A stretch of 39,878 bases of DNA from Nevskia sp. (GTDB lineage Bacteria; Pseudomonadota; Gammaproteobacteria; Nevskiales; Nevskiaceae): contig JADHNH010000023.1 in the NCBI GenBank assembly GCA_016779605.1, positions 1 through 39,878 of the forward strand, written 5' to 3'. A program made the position numbers and the translations under genes. Below, one piece after another: positions 9,021 to 17,875 of the stretch (its first letter is position 1; each line of letters starts with the position of its first letter). The notes under the pieces were generated by a model. That model made no database searches. It was not told where the DNA came from and worked only from the letters and a program-made list of their open reading frames with translations.

Positions 9021-11636
9021 ATGGATGTGCCGATCAAGGTGCTGCTGGTCGAGGACTCCAGGGACGACGCGGACCTGCTGATCCGCGAGATGAAGAAACA
9101 TGGGCTGAACATCGTCCCGCTGCGCGTGGACACCGCAAGCGCCATGGAGACTGCGCTCAGCGAATTCGGCCCCGACCTGATCCTCTCGGACTATTCGATC
9201 CCCGGCTTCAGCGGCCTGCGCGCCCTGGAGATCGCCCGCAGCGTCCGCCCGGAGACGCCGTTCATCTTCGTGTCGGGCACCATCGGCGAGGAGCGTGCAA
9301 TTGAAACGCTCCGGCAAGGTGCCACGGATTACGTGCTGAAAGACCGGCGGGCGCGCCTGGTGCCGGCCATCCAGCTTGCACTGCGGGAATCGGCGGCGCG
9401 CGAGGCGCGCCGGCGCGTCGAGCTGGCCCTCGCGGCCAGCGAGCAGCGCTTCCAGGCATTCATGCAGCACCTTGCCGGCGGCGCCTATATGAAGGATACC
9501 GCCGGGCGGTTTACGTTCGTCAACGGCGGCGTGGCCCAGATGGCCGGCAGAAGGCCGGAAGACTGCCTGGGGCGCAAGGTCGAGGAGCTGTTTCCCCTGG
9601 AGTATGCCCAGGAATACGACGACAACGACCGCGCGGCCTTGTCGTCCGGAGAGCCGGTCGAGCGCATCGAACGCGTGCCGCTCGCCGACGGCATTCATTC
9701 TTTCCTCACCCACAAGTTTCCGATCTGGGGGGATGGCCATGTTCCGGTCGCCGTCGGCGGCATTTCGCTGGATGTGACGGAAAGACTCCAGCAACAGGAG
9801 AAAATTGCGCGCCTCAGCCGCATGCACGCGGTGCTGAGCGGCATCAATTCGGCAATCATCAGGATTCGCGATCGCACCGAGCTGTTCGGCGCCGCCTGCC
9901 GGATCGCGGTGCAACAGGGCGGCTTCAAGGCGGCGTGGGCTGCCGCAATCAACCCTTCCTCCGGCGAGCCCGAAATATCCGCGGTCGCCGGCACGGACGA
10001 CAGCGCCTATCTGCATATGCGGCCGGTCGCCGCCACCAGCCTGGCCGACGATAATCACCAGGCCCGGCAAGCCTTGCGCACCAAGCGGCCGCAATTCTGC
10101 AACAACATTCCCGCCCAGGCCGGCAGCGCCGCCGACCGTGCTTCCGGCCCGGCCTTCGGCTGCCGATCCGGCGCCGCCCTGCCCCTGCTGGTGGACGGGG
10201 CAGCCAGCGGGGTCCTCATGCTGTATGCCGCCGAGCCCGACGTCTTCGACCGGGAGGAGGTGAAGCTGCTGGAGGAACTGGCGGCGGACGTGTCTTTTGC
10301 CCTGGATTACCTGGGCAAGCAGGAACAGCTGAGCTACGTCTCCTACTACGACACCTTGACCGGCCTGGCCAACCGCCGGCTGTTCTTCGACCGCCTGGCG
10401 CCGATGATCGACGCGGCCAGGGCGATGGGCGAAAGCCTTGCCGTCGCCGTCGTCGACCTGCGCCGGTTCAGGAACGTCAACGACACGCTCGGCCGCGGCG
10501 CGGGCGACCGTTATCTCAACGAATTCGGGTCGCGCATGCAAGCGACGTTCCCCAAGCGCGCCACGGTTGCGCGGGTCAGCGGCGACCGCTTTGCCGTCGC
10601 CATCAGCGACGCGCAGGCGCCGTCGCTGGCGCAGATGATCGAAAACTGGGTGCGCAGTTCTATGCACCACCCTGTGGTCGTCCAGGGCGTGGAACTGCGC
10701 GTTGGATTCAAGGTCGGCATTGCCATGTTTCCCGACGACAGCCCCGACGCCGAATCGTTGTTTCACAACGCGGAAGCGGCGCTCCAGCGCGCCAAGGACA
10801 CGGTCGACCCCTACACCTTCTACGCGCCGGACATGAATGCGCAGGTTGCCGAGCGCCTGCTGCTGGAGACGCGCCTGCAAGCGGCATGGGAACGCAAGCA
10901 GTTCGACGTCTACTACCAGCCGAAGGTCGACTTGAAGACGCGCCGGATCGAAGGCCTCGAAGCCCTGATCCGCTGGCCCGAGCCGGATCGCGGATTCGTT
11001 TCGCCGGCCCAGTTCATTCCGCTGCTGGAGCAGAACGGCATGATCGTCGACGTCGGCCAGTGGGTGCTGCGGACGGTGATATCCGACATCCGCAAATGGC
11101 GGGCGAACGCGCTGCAGGTGCCGCCGGTAGCGGTCAACGTGTCGCAGCTGCAGTTGCGGCAAAAGGATTTCGTCGCCGGCGTGATGTCTGCGCTTGGCAA
11201 AGGCACAGGCGAGGACCTGTCGAGCTGGGTCAACCTTGAAATCACCGAGAGCCTGTTCATGCAGGATCCCGAGGCCAGCGTCGCCAAGCTGGCGGAACTC
11301 CGTGCCCTGGGCGTCCGCATCCACATGGACGACTTCGGTACCGGCTACTCGAGCCTCAGCCAGATCGCCAGGCTGCCCCTGGATGCCCTGAAAATCGACC
11401 GCGCTTTCGTGCTCGACATGAAAGACAAGCTCGAATCCCGTGCGATCGTTTCCACCATCATCAGCCTGGCCCACGCCCTGGGCATCGTCGTGATCGCCGA
11501 AGGCGTGGAGACCGAGGAACAGGCACAGTTGCTCGCGGCCCTGAATTGCGGCCAGGCGCAAGGCTACCTGTTCAGCCCGGCCGTGCCGGCAGGAAACATT
11601 GCACAACGCCTGGCCGGCGCCGCGCCGGCGGCTTGA
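9021..11636 (+). CDS. REC-PAS-GAF-GGDEF(degenerate)-EAL cyclic-di-GMP phosphodiesterase
   Basis: An 871-residue soluble protein. Domains in order are a receiver (about 5-120; acidic VEDSRDD, phospho-acceptor D57 in LILSDYS), PAS (about 145-260), GAF (about 285-430), GGDEF (about 435-595) and EAL (about 610-865). The GGDEF signature reads SGDRF, so cyclase activity is unlikely, although the domain may still bind GTP. The EAL domain keeps EALIRW, ITES, DDFGTGYSSL, KIDR and EGVET, consistent with an active phosphodiesterase hydrolysing c-di-GMP to pGpG. ATG 9021 was preferred over an upstream in-frame start at 8985 because GAGGA at 9009-9013 sits 7 bases before it and the receiver begins right after. 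It may be a phosphorylation target of the adjacent kinases. Confidence 0.92.
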   Translation: MDVPIKVLLVEDSRDDADLLIREMKKHGLNIVPLRVDTASAMETALSEFGPDLILSDYSIPGFSGLRALEIARSVRPETPFIFVSGTIGEERAIETLRQGATDYVLKDRRARLVPAIQLALRESAAREARRRVELALAASEQRFQAFMQHLAGGAYMKDTAGRFTFVNGGVAQMAGRRPEDCLGRKVEELFPLEYAQEYDDNDRAALSSGEPVERIERVPLADGIHSFLTHKFPIWGDGHVPVAVGGISLDVTERLQQQEKIARLSRMHAVLSGINSAIIRIRDRTELFGAACRIAVQQGGFKAAWAAAINPSSGEPEISAVAGTDDSAYLHMRPVAATSLADDNHQARQALRTKRPQFCNNIPAQAGSAADRASGPAFGCRSGAALPLLVDGAASGVLMLYAAEPDVFDREEVKLLEELAADVSFALDYLGKQEQLSYVSYYDTLTGLANRRLFFDRLAPMIDAARAMGESLAVAVVDLRRFRNVNDTLGRGAGDRYLNEFGSRMQATFPKRATVARVSGDRFAVAISDAQAPSLAQMIENWVRSSMHHPVVVQGVELRVGFKVGIAMFPDDSPDAESLFHNAEAALQRAKDTVDPYTFYAPDMNAQVAERLLLETRLQAAWERKQFDVYYQPKVDLKTRRIEGLEALIRWPEPDRGFVSPAQFIPLLEQNGMIVDVGQWVLRTVISDIRKWRANALQVPPVAVNVSQLQLRQKDFVAGVMSALGKGTGEDLSSWVNLEITESLFMQDPEASVAKLAELRALGVRIHMDDFGTGYSSLSQIARLPLDALKIDRAFVLDMKDKLESRAIVSTIISLAHALGIVVIAEGVETEEQAQLLAALNCGQAQGYLFSPAVPAGNIAQRLAGAAPAA

Positions 11637-11644
11637 GGTGTTTC

Positions 11645-11673
11645 GCGCGCCGTCCGGCCGTTCCACGGCGCGC
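11645..11673. terminator. GC-rich hairpin between convergent genes
   Basis: A perfect 9-bp stem (GCGCGCCGT at 11645-11653 with ACGGCGCGC at 11665-11673) closes an 11-base loop. It lies in the 69-base gap between the convergent EAL and protease-nuclease genes. There is no T-run on either strand, so intrinsic termination is only a possibility. Confidence 0.3.
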
Positions 11674-11705
11674 CGCGGCGCCGTCCCGCCCTTGCGGCAA
11701 GCGGC

Positions 11706-14039
11706 TCAGGGCCTGGGTTTCTTCTTCTTCGCTGCAACCGCTCCACGCGCGGCCTTTGCGGCAGGCTTGCCGGCGGGCCGGCTGCCGGGCGCCGCGGCGG
11801 GCAGCGCAGCAATTCCAAGTACGGCGCCGATCTTGTCGATGGTCAGCGAGGGCGCAAACCCGGCATCCTGGTAGATGGCCGCCAGGCGGGCCTGGTCGCA
11901 GGCCTGGGCCTTCCCGCGCAGATCGGCCTTCGACACCGCGCAGGCGGCATCCCAGATCGCCGCGAGGTAGCGTGCGCCGGCGATCATCACCTTTGCCGTG
12001 TCCTCGCCGAACTGCGCCCATAGCCCGTCCACCACCGGCTTGGACGTGCCGCCGCCGAGCTTGATATAGGCGTCGCACAGCTTGCCCGGCGCGATGATGC
12101 CGGCGGCCAGGTCCATCAGCTTGAGCGTGGCCAGCGCGGCGTCGCGGCCGCTGGCGATCGGCGCGGGTTCCTGCTCCGGCGGCAGGGGCCTGGACACCTG
12201 CCTGGCCATCGCATCGAGCAGCTCGCCCGAATAGCGATCGACCATCTTGTCCTCGTAAGTCGCGTGCACGCCCTGGCCCGGCCAATGCTTGCCGTCGCCG
12301 CGGTCCTGGTAGCCGTCCGCCAGGTACGAGCCGTGCAGCGGCTGGCAGGCGTCGCCGACGTAGTGGGCAACCACGCCGGCGGCGCAGACGAAGCGGTCGA
12401 TTTCGCCGGCCTTCAGGTACTTCACCATTTCGTCGAACAACTGCCAGACGCGGAACGGCAGCAGGCCCAGGTGCGACGTGTTGGTCTCGCCGACGCTGGC
12501 ATAAAACGCGATCCAGGCTTCCGGCGTGAGCTGCGCCGGATCCTCCAGGCACAGCCGCCGCAGGATCCGCCCCTGCGCGTCCGGCTTGTCGACGTCGGCG
12601 TAGTGGTTCGGATGCTCCGACCCGGCGTTGCGCGCGTAGTCGCGGCCGCCCGGCGTGTCCTTGGTGCGCTTCCACACCAGGTCCGGCACGTCGGCCAGCT
12701 CGACGAAGTCGCCCTGCGCAAGCGCCTTCTTGATCTGCTCCGGGGTCAGTTCGCTGGGAGTGAAGCTGATGCGCTCGCGGTTGGCGTCGAGCAGGTCCTT
12801 GAGGGCCGGGTTTTTCACCGCGCCGATGGCGGCGGCGGCAATGCCGTAGTGGCCGGTCTGCCCCCAGTACGGCAGGGCGCCAGCGTTGTGTTCGCGCACC
12901 AGGTCCACGTCGAGGATCCGGCACACGGTGCTCAGGCAGCTGGCCAGCGCGAAATTGAAACGGCCGCCGCCTTCCCCGCCCAGCGTCTGGCCGCCCCATT
13001 CCACCGCCACCGGCCGCAGGCCGCCGGCGGGCGCGGCCTTATCCGGCACTTTGCCCAGGTGCCAGACCGTGCCCGAATCGCCGCGGCGGGTCTGGTTGCC
13101 GCCATCCGGCGCGATCAGGAAATCGGCAACGAAGTCGTACCCGGCCATCGCCTTGTAGCGGTAGAACAGCGCCTTGATCCTGCCCTGCAGCAGGCCTGAA
13201 GCGGCCCCGAACGCCACCACCGGCTGCTCGACCAGCTGCAGGCCGATGTTCAGCTCGTTGAGATCGGCAACCGGGCCGGGCTCGCCCAGGCCGTAGACGG
13301 CGCTGCGCCAGTCGTTGGCGTCATGCACGTCGACCAGGCCCACGTCCAGCGCCAGGTAGGTGCGGCGCCCCGGGAACTCCGGATAGACCTCGGAAAACGG
13401 CAGCCGGGTCAGCTGCCTGGCCGACCCGCGGCCGATCTCCACGTCCCGGCCGCGTACGCGCGCATGGATCGGCGTGCCCGGCTCGCCGCAGACGTGGCGG
13501 TTGGTGAGGGCGTACAGGCGATGGCCGTCGCTGACCAGGCAGCCGGCACTGGCCAGGTGCTCCTGCGCCTGAACCTGTGCCACCAGGGGGAAGCCGCCGC
13601 CAAGGTAGGTGTCCGGCCAGCGGATCGCGGCCGGCGGCAGCGGCGCGGGCTCCGCCGGCTGCACGGCGACGACGCAGACCGGCACGCTGCGGCCGTCGGG
13701 CAGGTACAGGGTGGGCGGAATGAAGTGGCGCGGATCGACGCCCTTGCCGCCGAACCGGTGCGCCTCGATCCACTGGCTCACCAGCACCAGCACGCACGGC
13801 CAGGAATAGTCCCGCACCGAGGCGTTGTCGAACCGCCGGGGCCCGCTGGGCCGCGGCCCGGCGGCGGCGGCCCCGGCAGGCGCCGGCAGGCGTTCTTCGT
13901 CGCGGATCAGGTATAGCCCGACGGCGGTGCCGACGACATTGTCGCGGTTCAGCAGCTGCCAGTGATACAGCTCGCGCGCCTCGAGCAGATCCTTGAGCGA
14001 CAGGCTATGGAAATTGAACTGCGTGTCGAGCAGCGACAT
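11706..14039 (-). CDS. Trypsin-like serine protease fused to zinc-dependent phospholipase C/P1-nuclease domain
   Basis: A 777-residue protein without a signal peptide or membrane segment. Residues 1-150 form a lead-in containing an NVVGTAVGLY motif. Residues about 160-330 are a trypsin-like domain with apparent triad H182 (TNRHVCG), D232 (LDVGLVD) and S322 (RGDSGT). Residues about 390-740 resemble the all-helical zinc PLC/S1-P1 nuclease fold. Candidate ligands are W392 and H397 (YWGQTGH), D450 or D453, H479 (NHYAD), H559, D563 and H569 (HYVGDACQPLH), and H592 and E596. The spacings H-x3-D-x5-H and H-x3-E match Bacillus phospholipase C. The last 25 residues are a Lys/Ala/Pro tail. The gene stands alone between the EAL protein and the acyl-CoA operon. 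The biological role is unknown; it could act on nucleic acid or phospholipid. Confidence 0.82.
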   Translation of the reverse strand: MSLLDTQFNFHSLSLKDLLEARELYHWQLLNRDNVVGTAVGLYLIRDEERLPAPAGAAAAGPRPSGPRRFDNASVRDYSWPCVLVLVSQWIEAHRFGGKGVDPRHFIPPTLYLPDGRSVPVCVVAVQPAEPAPLPPAAIRWPDTYLGGGFPLVAQVQAQEHLASAGCLVSDGHRLYALTNRHVCGEPGTPIHARVRGRDVEIGRGSARQLTRLPFSEVYPEFPGRRTYLALDVGLVDVHDANDWRSAVYGLGEPGPVADLNELNIGLQLVEQPVVAFGAASGLLQGRIKALFYRYKAMAGYDFVADFLIAPDGGNQTRRGDSGTVWHLGKVPDKAAPAGGLRPVAVEWGGQTLGGEGGGRFNFALASCLSTVCRILDVDLVREHNAGALPYWGQTGHYGIAAAAIGAVKNPALKDLLDANRERISFTPSELTPEQIKKALAQGDFVELADVPDLVWKRTKDTPGGRDYARNAGSEHPNHYADVDKPDAQGRILRRLCLEDPAQLTPEAWIAFYASVGETNTSHLGLLPFRVWQLFDEMVKYLKAGEIDRFVCAAGVVAHYVGDACQPLHGSYLADGYQDRGDGKHWPGQGVHATYEDKMVDRYSGELLDAMARQVSRPLPPEQEPAPIASGRDAALATLKLMDLAAGIIAPGKLCDAYIKLGGGTSKPVVDGLWAQFGEDTAKVMIAGARYLAAIWDAACAVSKADLRGKAQACDQARLAAIYQDAGFAPSLTIDKIGAVLGIAALPAAAPGSRPAGKPAAKAARGAVAAKKKKPRP

Positions 14040-14157
14040 GGAAGTGCCCCCCGCCGGTGATCTGCCCGGGAAGGTTTAGCACGCCCACTGCGGCAGGACT
14101 GTGAAGGAGGCCACGCCGCGCCGCGGGGAGAACCCTCATGGCGCCTGCCGGGATGCC

Positions 14158-15414
14158 TCACAAGCGCTTGACGATCCCGCTCCACTCCTGCGCCAGCGCC
14201 TCGCGGAACTGCGGCGCGGCGACGGCGATCAGCGCCTGCGCGCGCGCATGGATCGACAGGCCGCCGAGGCTCGCCACGCCGTGCTCGGTGACGACGTAGT
14301 CGGCGTCGTGCTTGCCGAGCGAAGTCAGGCTGTTCTTGTCCAGGGTGACGGCGATGCGGCTCACCTTGCCGTCGTCGGTGGCGGCCGGCAGGGCGACGAC
14401 GGAGCGGCCGCCGGGCGACAGGCGCGCGCCGATGGCGTACGGCGGAAAGCCGCCGACGCCGGCCACCAGCTTGCCGCCGACGCGGTCGCTGTTGACCTGG
14501 CCGAACAGGTCCACTTCCACCGCCGAGTTGATCGCGCAGAAGTTGGGGATCGAGGCGACCCGCCGCAGGTCGTGCGATTCGCTCACCGGCATGAAGTGGA
14601 AGCTCGGATCCTTTGCCATGCGCTCGTAGAACGCGGCATCGCCCAGCGCCACGCCGGCTTGCACCGCGCCGGCGCCCTGGATCGCGCCGCCGTCGATCAG
14701 CGGCAGCAAGGGCGGCGACACCATGCCGGAGAACACGCGCAGCCGGCGCAGGCCGGACAGCGCCTCGAGGATGCCGGACTGGATCTTGCCGATGCCGAAC
14801 TGCACGGTGTCGCCGTCGCGCACCAGGCTGGCCACGTTGGCCGCCAGGCGGCGGATCGAGTCGTCCGCCGCCGGGCTGGCGAACGGCAGGATCTCCGCGT
14901 CGGCTTCGTAGGCCAGGTCGAAGTCGGCGAGCTTCACGCTGAACGAGCCGCGCGTGCGCGGGAAGCGCGGGTTCACGTGGGCGATCTTGAGGCGCGCGCG
15001 CGGCCATACCGCCGGGATGAAGTCCATGCTGGGGCCGAAGCTGCACACGCCGTCGGCGTCCGGCGGGGTGACCTGCGCCACCATGATGTCGATGTCGTCG
15101 CGCCGCGCGAAGTCGCGGTAGATGCCCGGGTAATCCAGCGGCAGCAGCTCGGCGCGGCCGTCGGCCAGGCCGGGCCGCAGGTTGGGCTGCATGAAGTAGG
15201 CGCGCTGGCGCGCCTGCGGGTGCAGGCCCAGATAGTCGGAGCGGTTGATGCCGGGAAAATGCACGCCGGTGAAACGCACCCCCGCGGCGCACTGCGGCGA
15301 CTGCTTCAGCGCCGCATACAGCGGCAGGCTCTCGCCGGACAGGCCGGGCACGTACATCGTCGTGCCCGGCTTCAACAGGCCGGGAACGTCCTCCACCGCG
15401 ATCGATCGGGTCAT
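14158..15414 (-). CDS. Acetyl-CoA hydrolase/transferase-family protein (4-hydroxybutyrate CoA-transferase-like)
   Basis: A 418-residue protein of the single-chain class I CoA-transferase family. Conserved features are QFGIGKIQSGILEAL (about 205-219), the catalytic-glutamate region AVEVDLFGQVNSD (Glu about 300) and the C-terminal ADYVVTEHGVASLGG typical of acetyl-CoA hydrolase/transferase C-domains. The reaction would be CoA transfer between acyl-CoA and a free acid, or acyl-CoA hydrolysis. The start ATG overlaps the stop of the FadJ-like gene (ATGA at 15411-15414), so it is the last gene of the minus-strand operon starting at the OYE. It may activate a pathway acid by CoA transfer, since no acyl-CoA ligase is encoded in the window. 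This is inference. Confidence 0.85.
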   Translation of the reverse strand: MTRSIAVEDVPGLLKPGTTMYVPGLSGESLPLYAALKQSPQCAAGVRFTGVHFPGINRSDYLGLHPQARQRAYFMQPNLRPGLADGRAELLPLDYPGIYRDFARRDDIDIMVAQVTPPDADGVCSFGPSMDFIPAVWPRARLKIAHVNPRFPRTRGSFSVKLADFDLAYEADAEILPFASPAADDSIRRLAANVASLVRDGDTVQFGIGKIQSGILEALSGLRRLRVFSGMVSPPLLPLIDGGAIQGAGAVQAGVALGDAAFYERMAKDPSFHFMPVSESHDLRRVASIPNFCAINSAVEVDLFGQVNSDRVGGKLVAGVGGFPPYAIGARLSPGGRSVVALPAATDDGKVSRIAVTLDKNSLTSLGKHDADYVVTEHGVASLGGLSIHARAQALIAVAAPQFREALAQEWSGIVKRL

Positions 15415-17015
15415 GATGGGCTGGCGATTTGTTCGAGCCGCGCCGGCACCGCGAACAGCTCCGCGTTGCGGACGGCGGCCACGGCCGCGCGCTTGCGCAG
15501 CTCCGCCGCCGTGCTCTGGCGCAGGTAGTTGTAGGGGCCTCCAGTATAGGCCGGATGCAGTCCGGAAATGACCGCGGCGACGTCGGCCAGCGCGATGTCG
15601 GCCACGCCGCCGCCGGCCCAGACGCGCGCGGCCGCCAGCGCCACCGCCAGCAACGTGTCCTCGCGCGGCAGCTGCGCCGCGCGGGCGGCGTCCTGCGCCG
15701 CTTGCAGTGCAGGCAGCAAAGGCGCCTCGCCGCGCGTGACCAGCGGCGTGGCGCGCAGCCAGCGGGCGACCGCCAGGCCGGCGTCCTCGGCACCGGCCGG
15801 CGCCAGCACCTCCACCGCGCGCCCGTGCTCGCCGGCTTCGGCAACCCACAAGCCGCTGGCCGCGCCGGCGCTGTCGGGACGATCCGCCGGGCCGCGCAGC
15901 CAGGCCACCGGCGTCCCCGCCGCGGGCGCGGCCGCGCCGGGCGGCAACAGCACGACATCGCCGGCTGCGGCCTGCGCCGGCTCGATCAGCGGCGCCCTGG
16001 CGGCCTTGAGCAAATCGGCCAGCGGTGCCGCGGCCGCACCGGCTACCGCCACCCGCGCCTGCGCCATGGCTTGCGAAGGGGCGATGCGCGCCGCCCGCTG
16101 CCGCTCGAGGAACAGGGTGCGCACCATGTTGCCCGCCACCCGGTCGCGGATCAGCTCCACGAAGATGTCCATCTCGCGCTCGGTGGCCTGGTCCATGGGC
16201 AGGCCCCAGCCGCGCACCACGCACTGCATGATCGCCGTGTAGGCCGGGTAATGCGTCACCTGCTCGGCGCTGAGCCCCACCGTGGCGACGATCCGCTGCA
16301 TGACGTCCGGCGCGGCGAAGTCGTAGGGCGCGGCGGCGAACGCCGTGCCCGGACGATCCCAGGGCGGGCGCGTGTCCTGCAGTTGCAGCGCCTCGCGGCG
16401 CGCCGCCGCCAGCAGCTCCTGCGGCGGCACCAGCGCGTCCACCAGCCCGAGCTCCAGCGCCCGTGCCGGCGGCACCGGCTCGCCGCCGAGCAGCATCTTC
16501 AAGCCGGCGTCGGCGCCGATCAGGCGCGGCAGCCGCTGGGTGCCGCCGGCTCCCGGCAGCAGGCCGAGCTTGACTTCCGGCAGGCCCAGCAGCACGCCGC
16601 GCGCGTCGGCGGCCACGCGCCGGTGGCAGGCCAGCGCAAGCTCCAGCCCGCCGCCCAGGGCCAGGCCGTTGAGCGCGGCGACGAACGGCTTGGCGCTCTT
16701 CTCCAGGCGCCGGAACAGTCGCCCCAGGCGGCCGCACAGCACGTGCAGCTGGGCCGGCGTGTCGCTGCGCGCCCGCTCGGTGAACTCGCGGATCATCGCC
16801 AGGTCCGCGCCGGCCAGGAAGGCCGGCTTGCCCGAGGTCACCACCACCGCGCGGATCGCCTCTGCGCCCGCGGCGAAACCGATGAGCTTGTCCAACGAGT
16901 CCATCATGTCCGCCGAAAAGACGTTCATGCTGCGGCCCGGCATGTCGATGGTGGCCAGCGCCACGCCGTCCGCGCCGGTGTCGACGCGGATGTTGGGATC
17001 TTCCCAGCTGCCCAT
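15411..17015 (-). CDS. FadJ-like enoyl-CoA hydratase with an eroded 3-hydroxyacyl-CoA dehydrogenase part
   Basis: A 534-residue protein; FadJ/FadB proteins are about 715-730. Residues 1-200 are a complete crotonase domain of FadJ type: oxyanion-hole segment [11 protein letters not shown], and both catalytic glutamates E125 ([10 protein letters not shown]) and E147 ([17 protein letters not shown]). Residues about 215-310 match the FadJ linker. The following region has no GxGxxG nucleotide-binding motif and is shortened to Ala/Gly/Pro-rich sequence, although recognisable remnants of the dehydrogenase C-terminal parts remain ([22 protein letters not shown]). It probably hydrates 2-enoyl-CoA but does not oxidise the product. 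It starts 10 bases after the BadI-like gene and is coupled to the CoA-transferase gene. A separate SDR could supply the missing dehydrogenase step. Confidence 0.85.
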   Translation of the reverse strand: MGSWEDPNIRVDTGADGVALATIDMPGRSMNVFSADMMDSLDKLIGFAAGAEAIRAVVVTSGKPAFLAGADLAMIREFTERARSDTPAQLHVLCGRLGRLFRRLEKSAKPFVAALNGLALGGGLELALACHRRVAADARGVLLGLPEVKLGLLPGAGGTQRLPRLIGADAGLKMLLGGEPVPPARALELGLVDALVPPQELLAAARREALQLQDTRPPWDRPGTAFAAAPYDFAAPDVMQRIVATVGLSAEQVTHYPAYTAIMQCVVRGWGLPMDQATEREMDIFVELIRDRVAGNMVRTLFLERQRAARIAPSQAMAQARVAVAGAAAAPLADLLKAARAPLIEPAQAAAGDVVLLPPGAAAPAAGTPVAWLRGPADRPDSAGAASGLWVAEAGEHGRAVEVLAPAGAEDAGLAVARWLRATPLVTRGEAPLLPALQAAQDAARAAQLPREDTLLAVALAAARVWAGGGVADIALADVAAVISGLHPAYTGGPYNYLRQSTAAELRKRAAVAAVRNAELFAVPARLEQIASPS

Positions 17016-17025
17016 CGGCGAACCC

Positions 17026-17814
17026 TCAGACGAACTTCTTGAAGTCCGGCTTGCGCTTCTCGTTGAACGCGCGCACGCCTTCCTTGGATTCCTCGGACTG
17101 GTAGTAGTGCTTGACCGCCTGCAGCCCCAGGAAGCTGATGCCGCGGATGTTCTCGCTGTCGGCGTTGAACGAGCGCTTGGCGATGGTCAGCGCGGTGGGG
17201 CTGAGCAGGTTGATCTCGGCGGCCCAGGCTTCCACCTCGGCGTCGAGCTGGTCGTGCGGCACCACCTTGTTCACCAGGCCCATTTCGTAGGCCTGCTGGG
17301 CGGAGTAGCGCCGGCACAGCAGCCAGATTTCGCGCGCGCGCTTCTCGCCCACCAGGCGCGACAGGTAGGCCGTGCCGAAGCCCGGGTCCACCGATCCCAC
17401 TTTCGGGCCGACCTGGCCGAACTGCGCTTTTTCCGAGGCGATGGTGAGGTCGCAGATGGTGGCGAAGACGTTGCCGCCGCCGATGGCGAAGCCCTGCACG
17501 CGCGCGATGGTGACCTTGGGCACGTCGCGCATGATGGTCTGCAGCTCCTCCATCGGCATGCCGACGGTGCCGCGCGGGCCGTACTGGCCGCCTTCGACCA
17601 GGTGCACCTTCTGGTCGCCGCCGGTGCAGAACGCCTTGTCGCCGGCGCCGGTCAGCACCAGCGTGTTCACCGACTTCTCCTCGCCGGCGCGGCGGTAGGC
17701 GTCGATCAGCTCCTCCACCGTCTGCAGGCGGAAGGCGTTGTAGACGTCGGGTCGGTTGATGGTGATGCGCACGGCGTTGGCGCCGACTTCGTAGGTGATG
17801 TCCTGGTAAGCCAT
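17026..17814 (-). CDS. badI: 2-ketocyclohexanecarboxyl-CoA hydrolase-like crotonase (BadI/MenB family)
   Basis: A 262-residue crotonase-fold protein. The segments [50 protein letters not shown] and [20 protein letters not shown] are very close to Rhodopseudomonas palustris BadI and related to DHNA-CoA synthase MenB. BadI hydrolytically opens the ring of 2-ketocyclohexane-1-carboxyl-CoA to pimelyl-CoA. Length and C-terminus ([10 protein letters not shown]) agree with the family. It lies in an operon with an Old Yellow Enzyme, a dienoyl-CoA-reductase-like SDR and a FadJ-like hydratase, which fits cleavage of an alicyclic 3-oxoacyl-CoA. The rest of the bad cluster (ligase AliA, BadK and BadH in standard form) is not visible here, so the natural substrate may be a different cyclic 3-oxoacyl-CoA. 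Confidence 0.85.
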   Translation of the reverse strand: MAYQDITYEVGANAVRITINRPDVYNAFRLQTVEELIDAYRRAGEEKSVNTLVLTGAGDKAFCTGGDQKVHLVEGGQYGPRGTVGMPMEELQTIMRDVPKVTIARVQGFAIGGGNVFATICDLTIASEKAQFGQVGPKVGSVDPGFGTAYLSRLVGEKRAREIWLLCRRYSAQQAYEMGLVNKVVPHDQLDAEVEAWAAEINLLSPTALTIAKRSFNADSENIRGISFLGLQAVKHYYQSEESKEGVRAFNEKRKPDFKKFV

Positions 17815-17875
17815 GTCTTGCTCCGGATGTTCAGGGTCGTTCGATCGATGCGGACGGCGTGCGTGCGCCGCCGGT

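Noticed and set aside
8868-11666. A 932-codon minus-strand open frame opposite the GGDEF/EAL gene
   Set aside because: The plus strand has complete REC, PAS, GAF and EAL motifs; the minus-strand translation has no recognisable domain and is a shadow.
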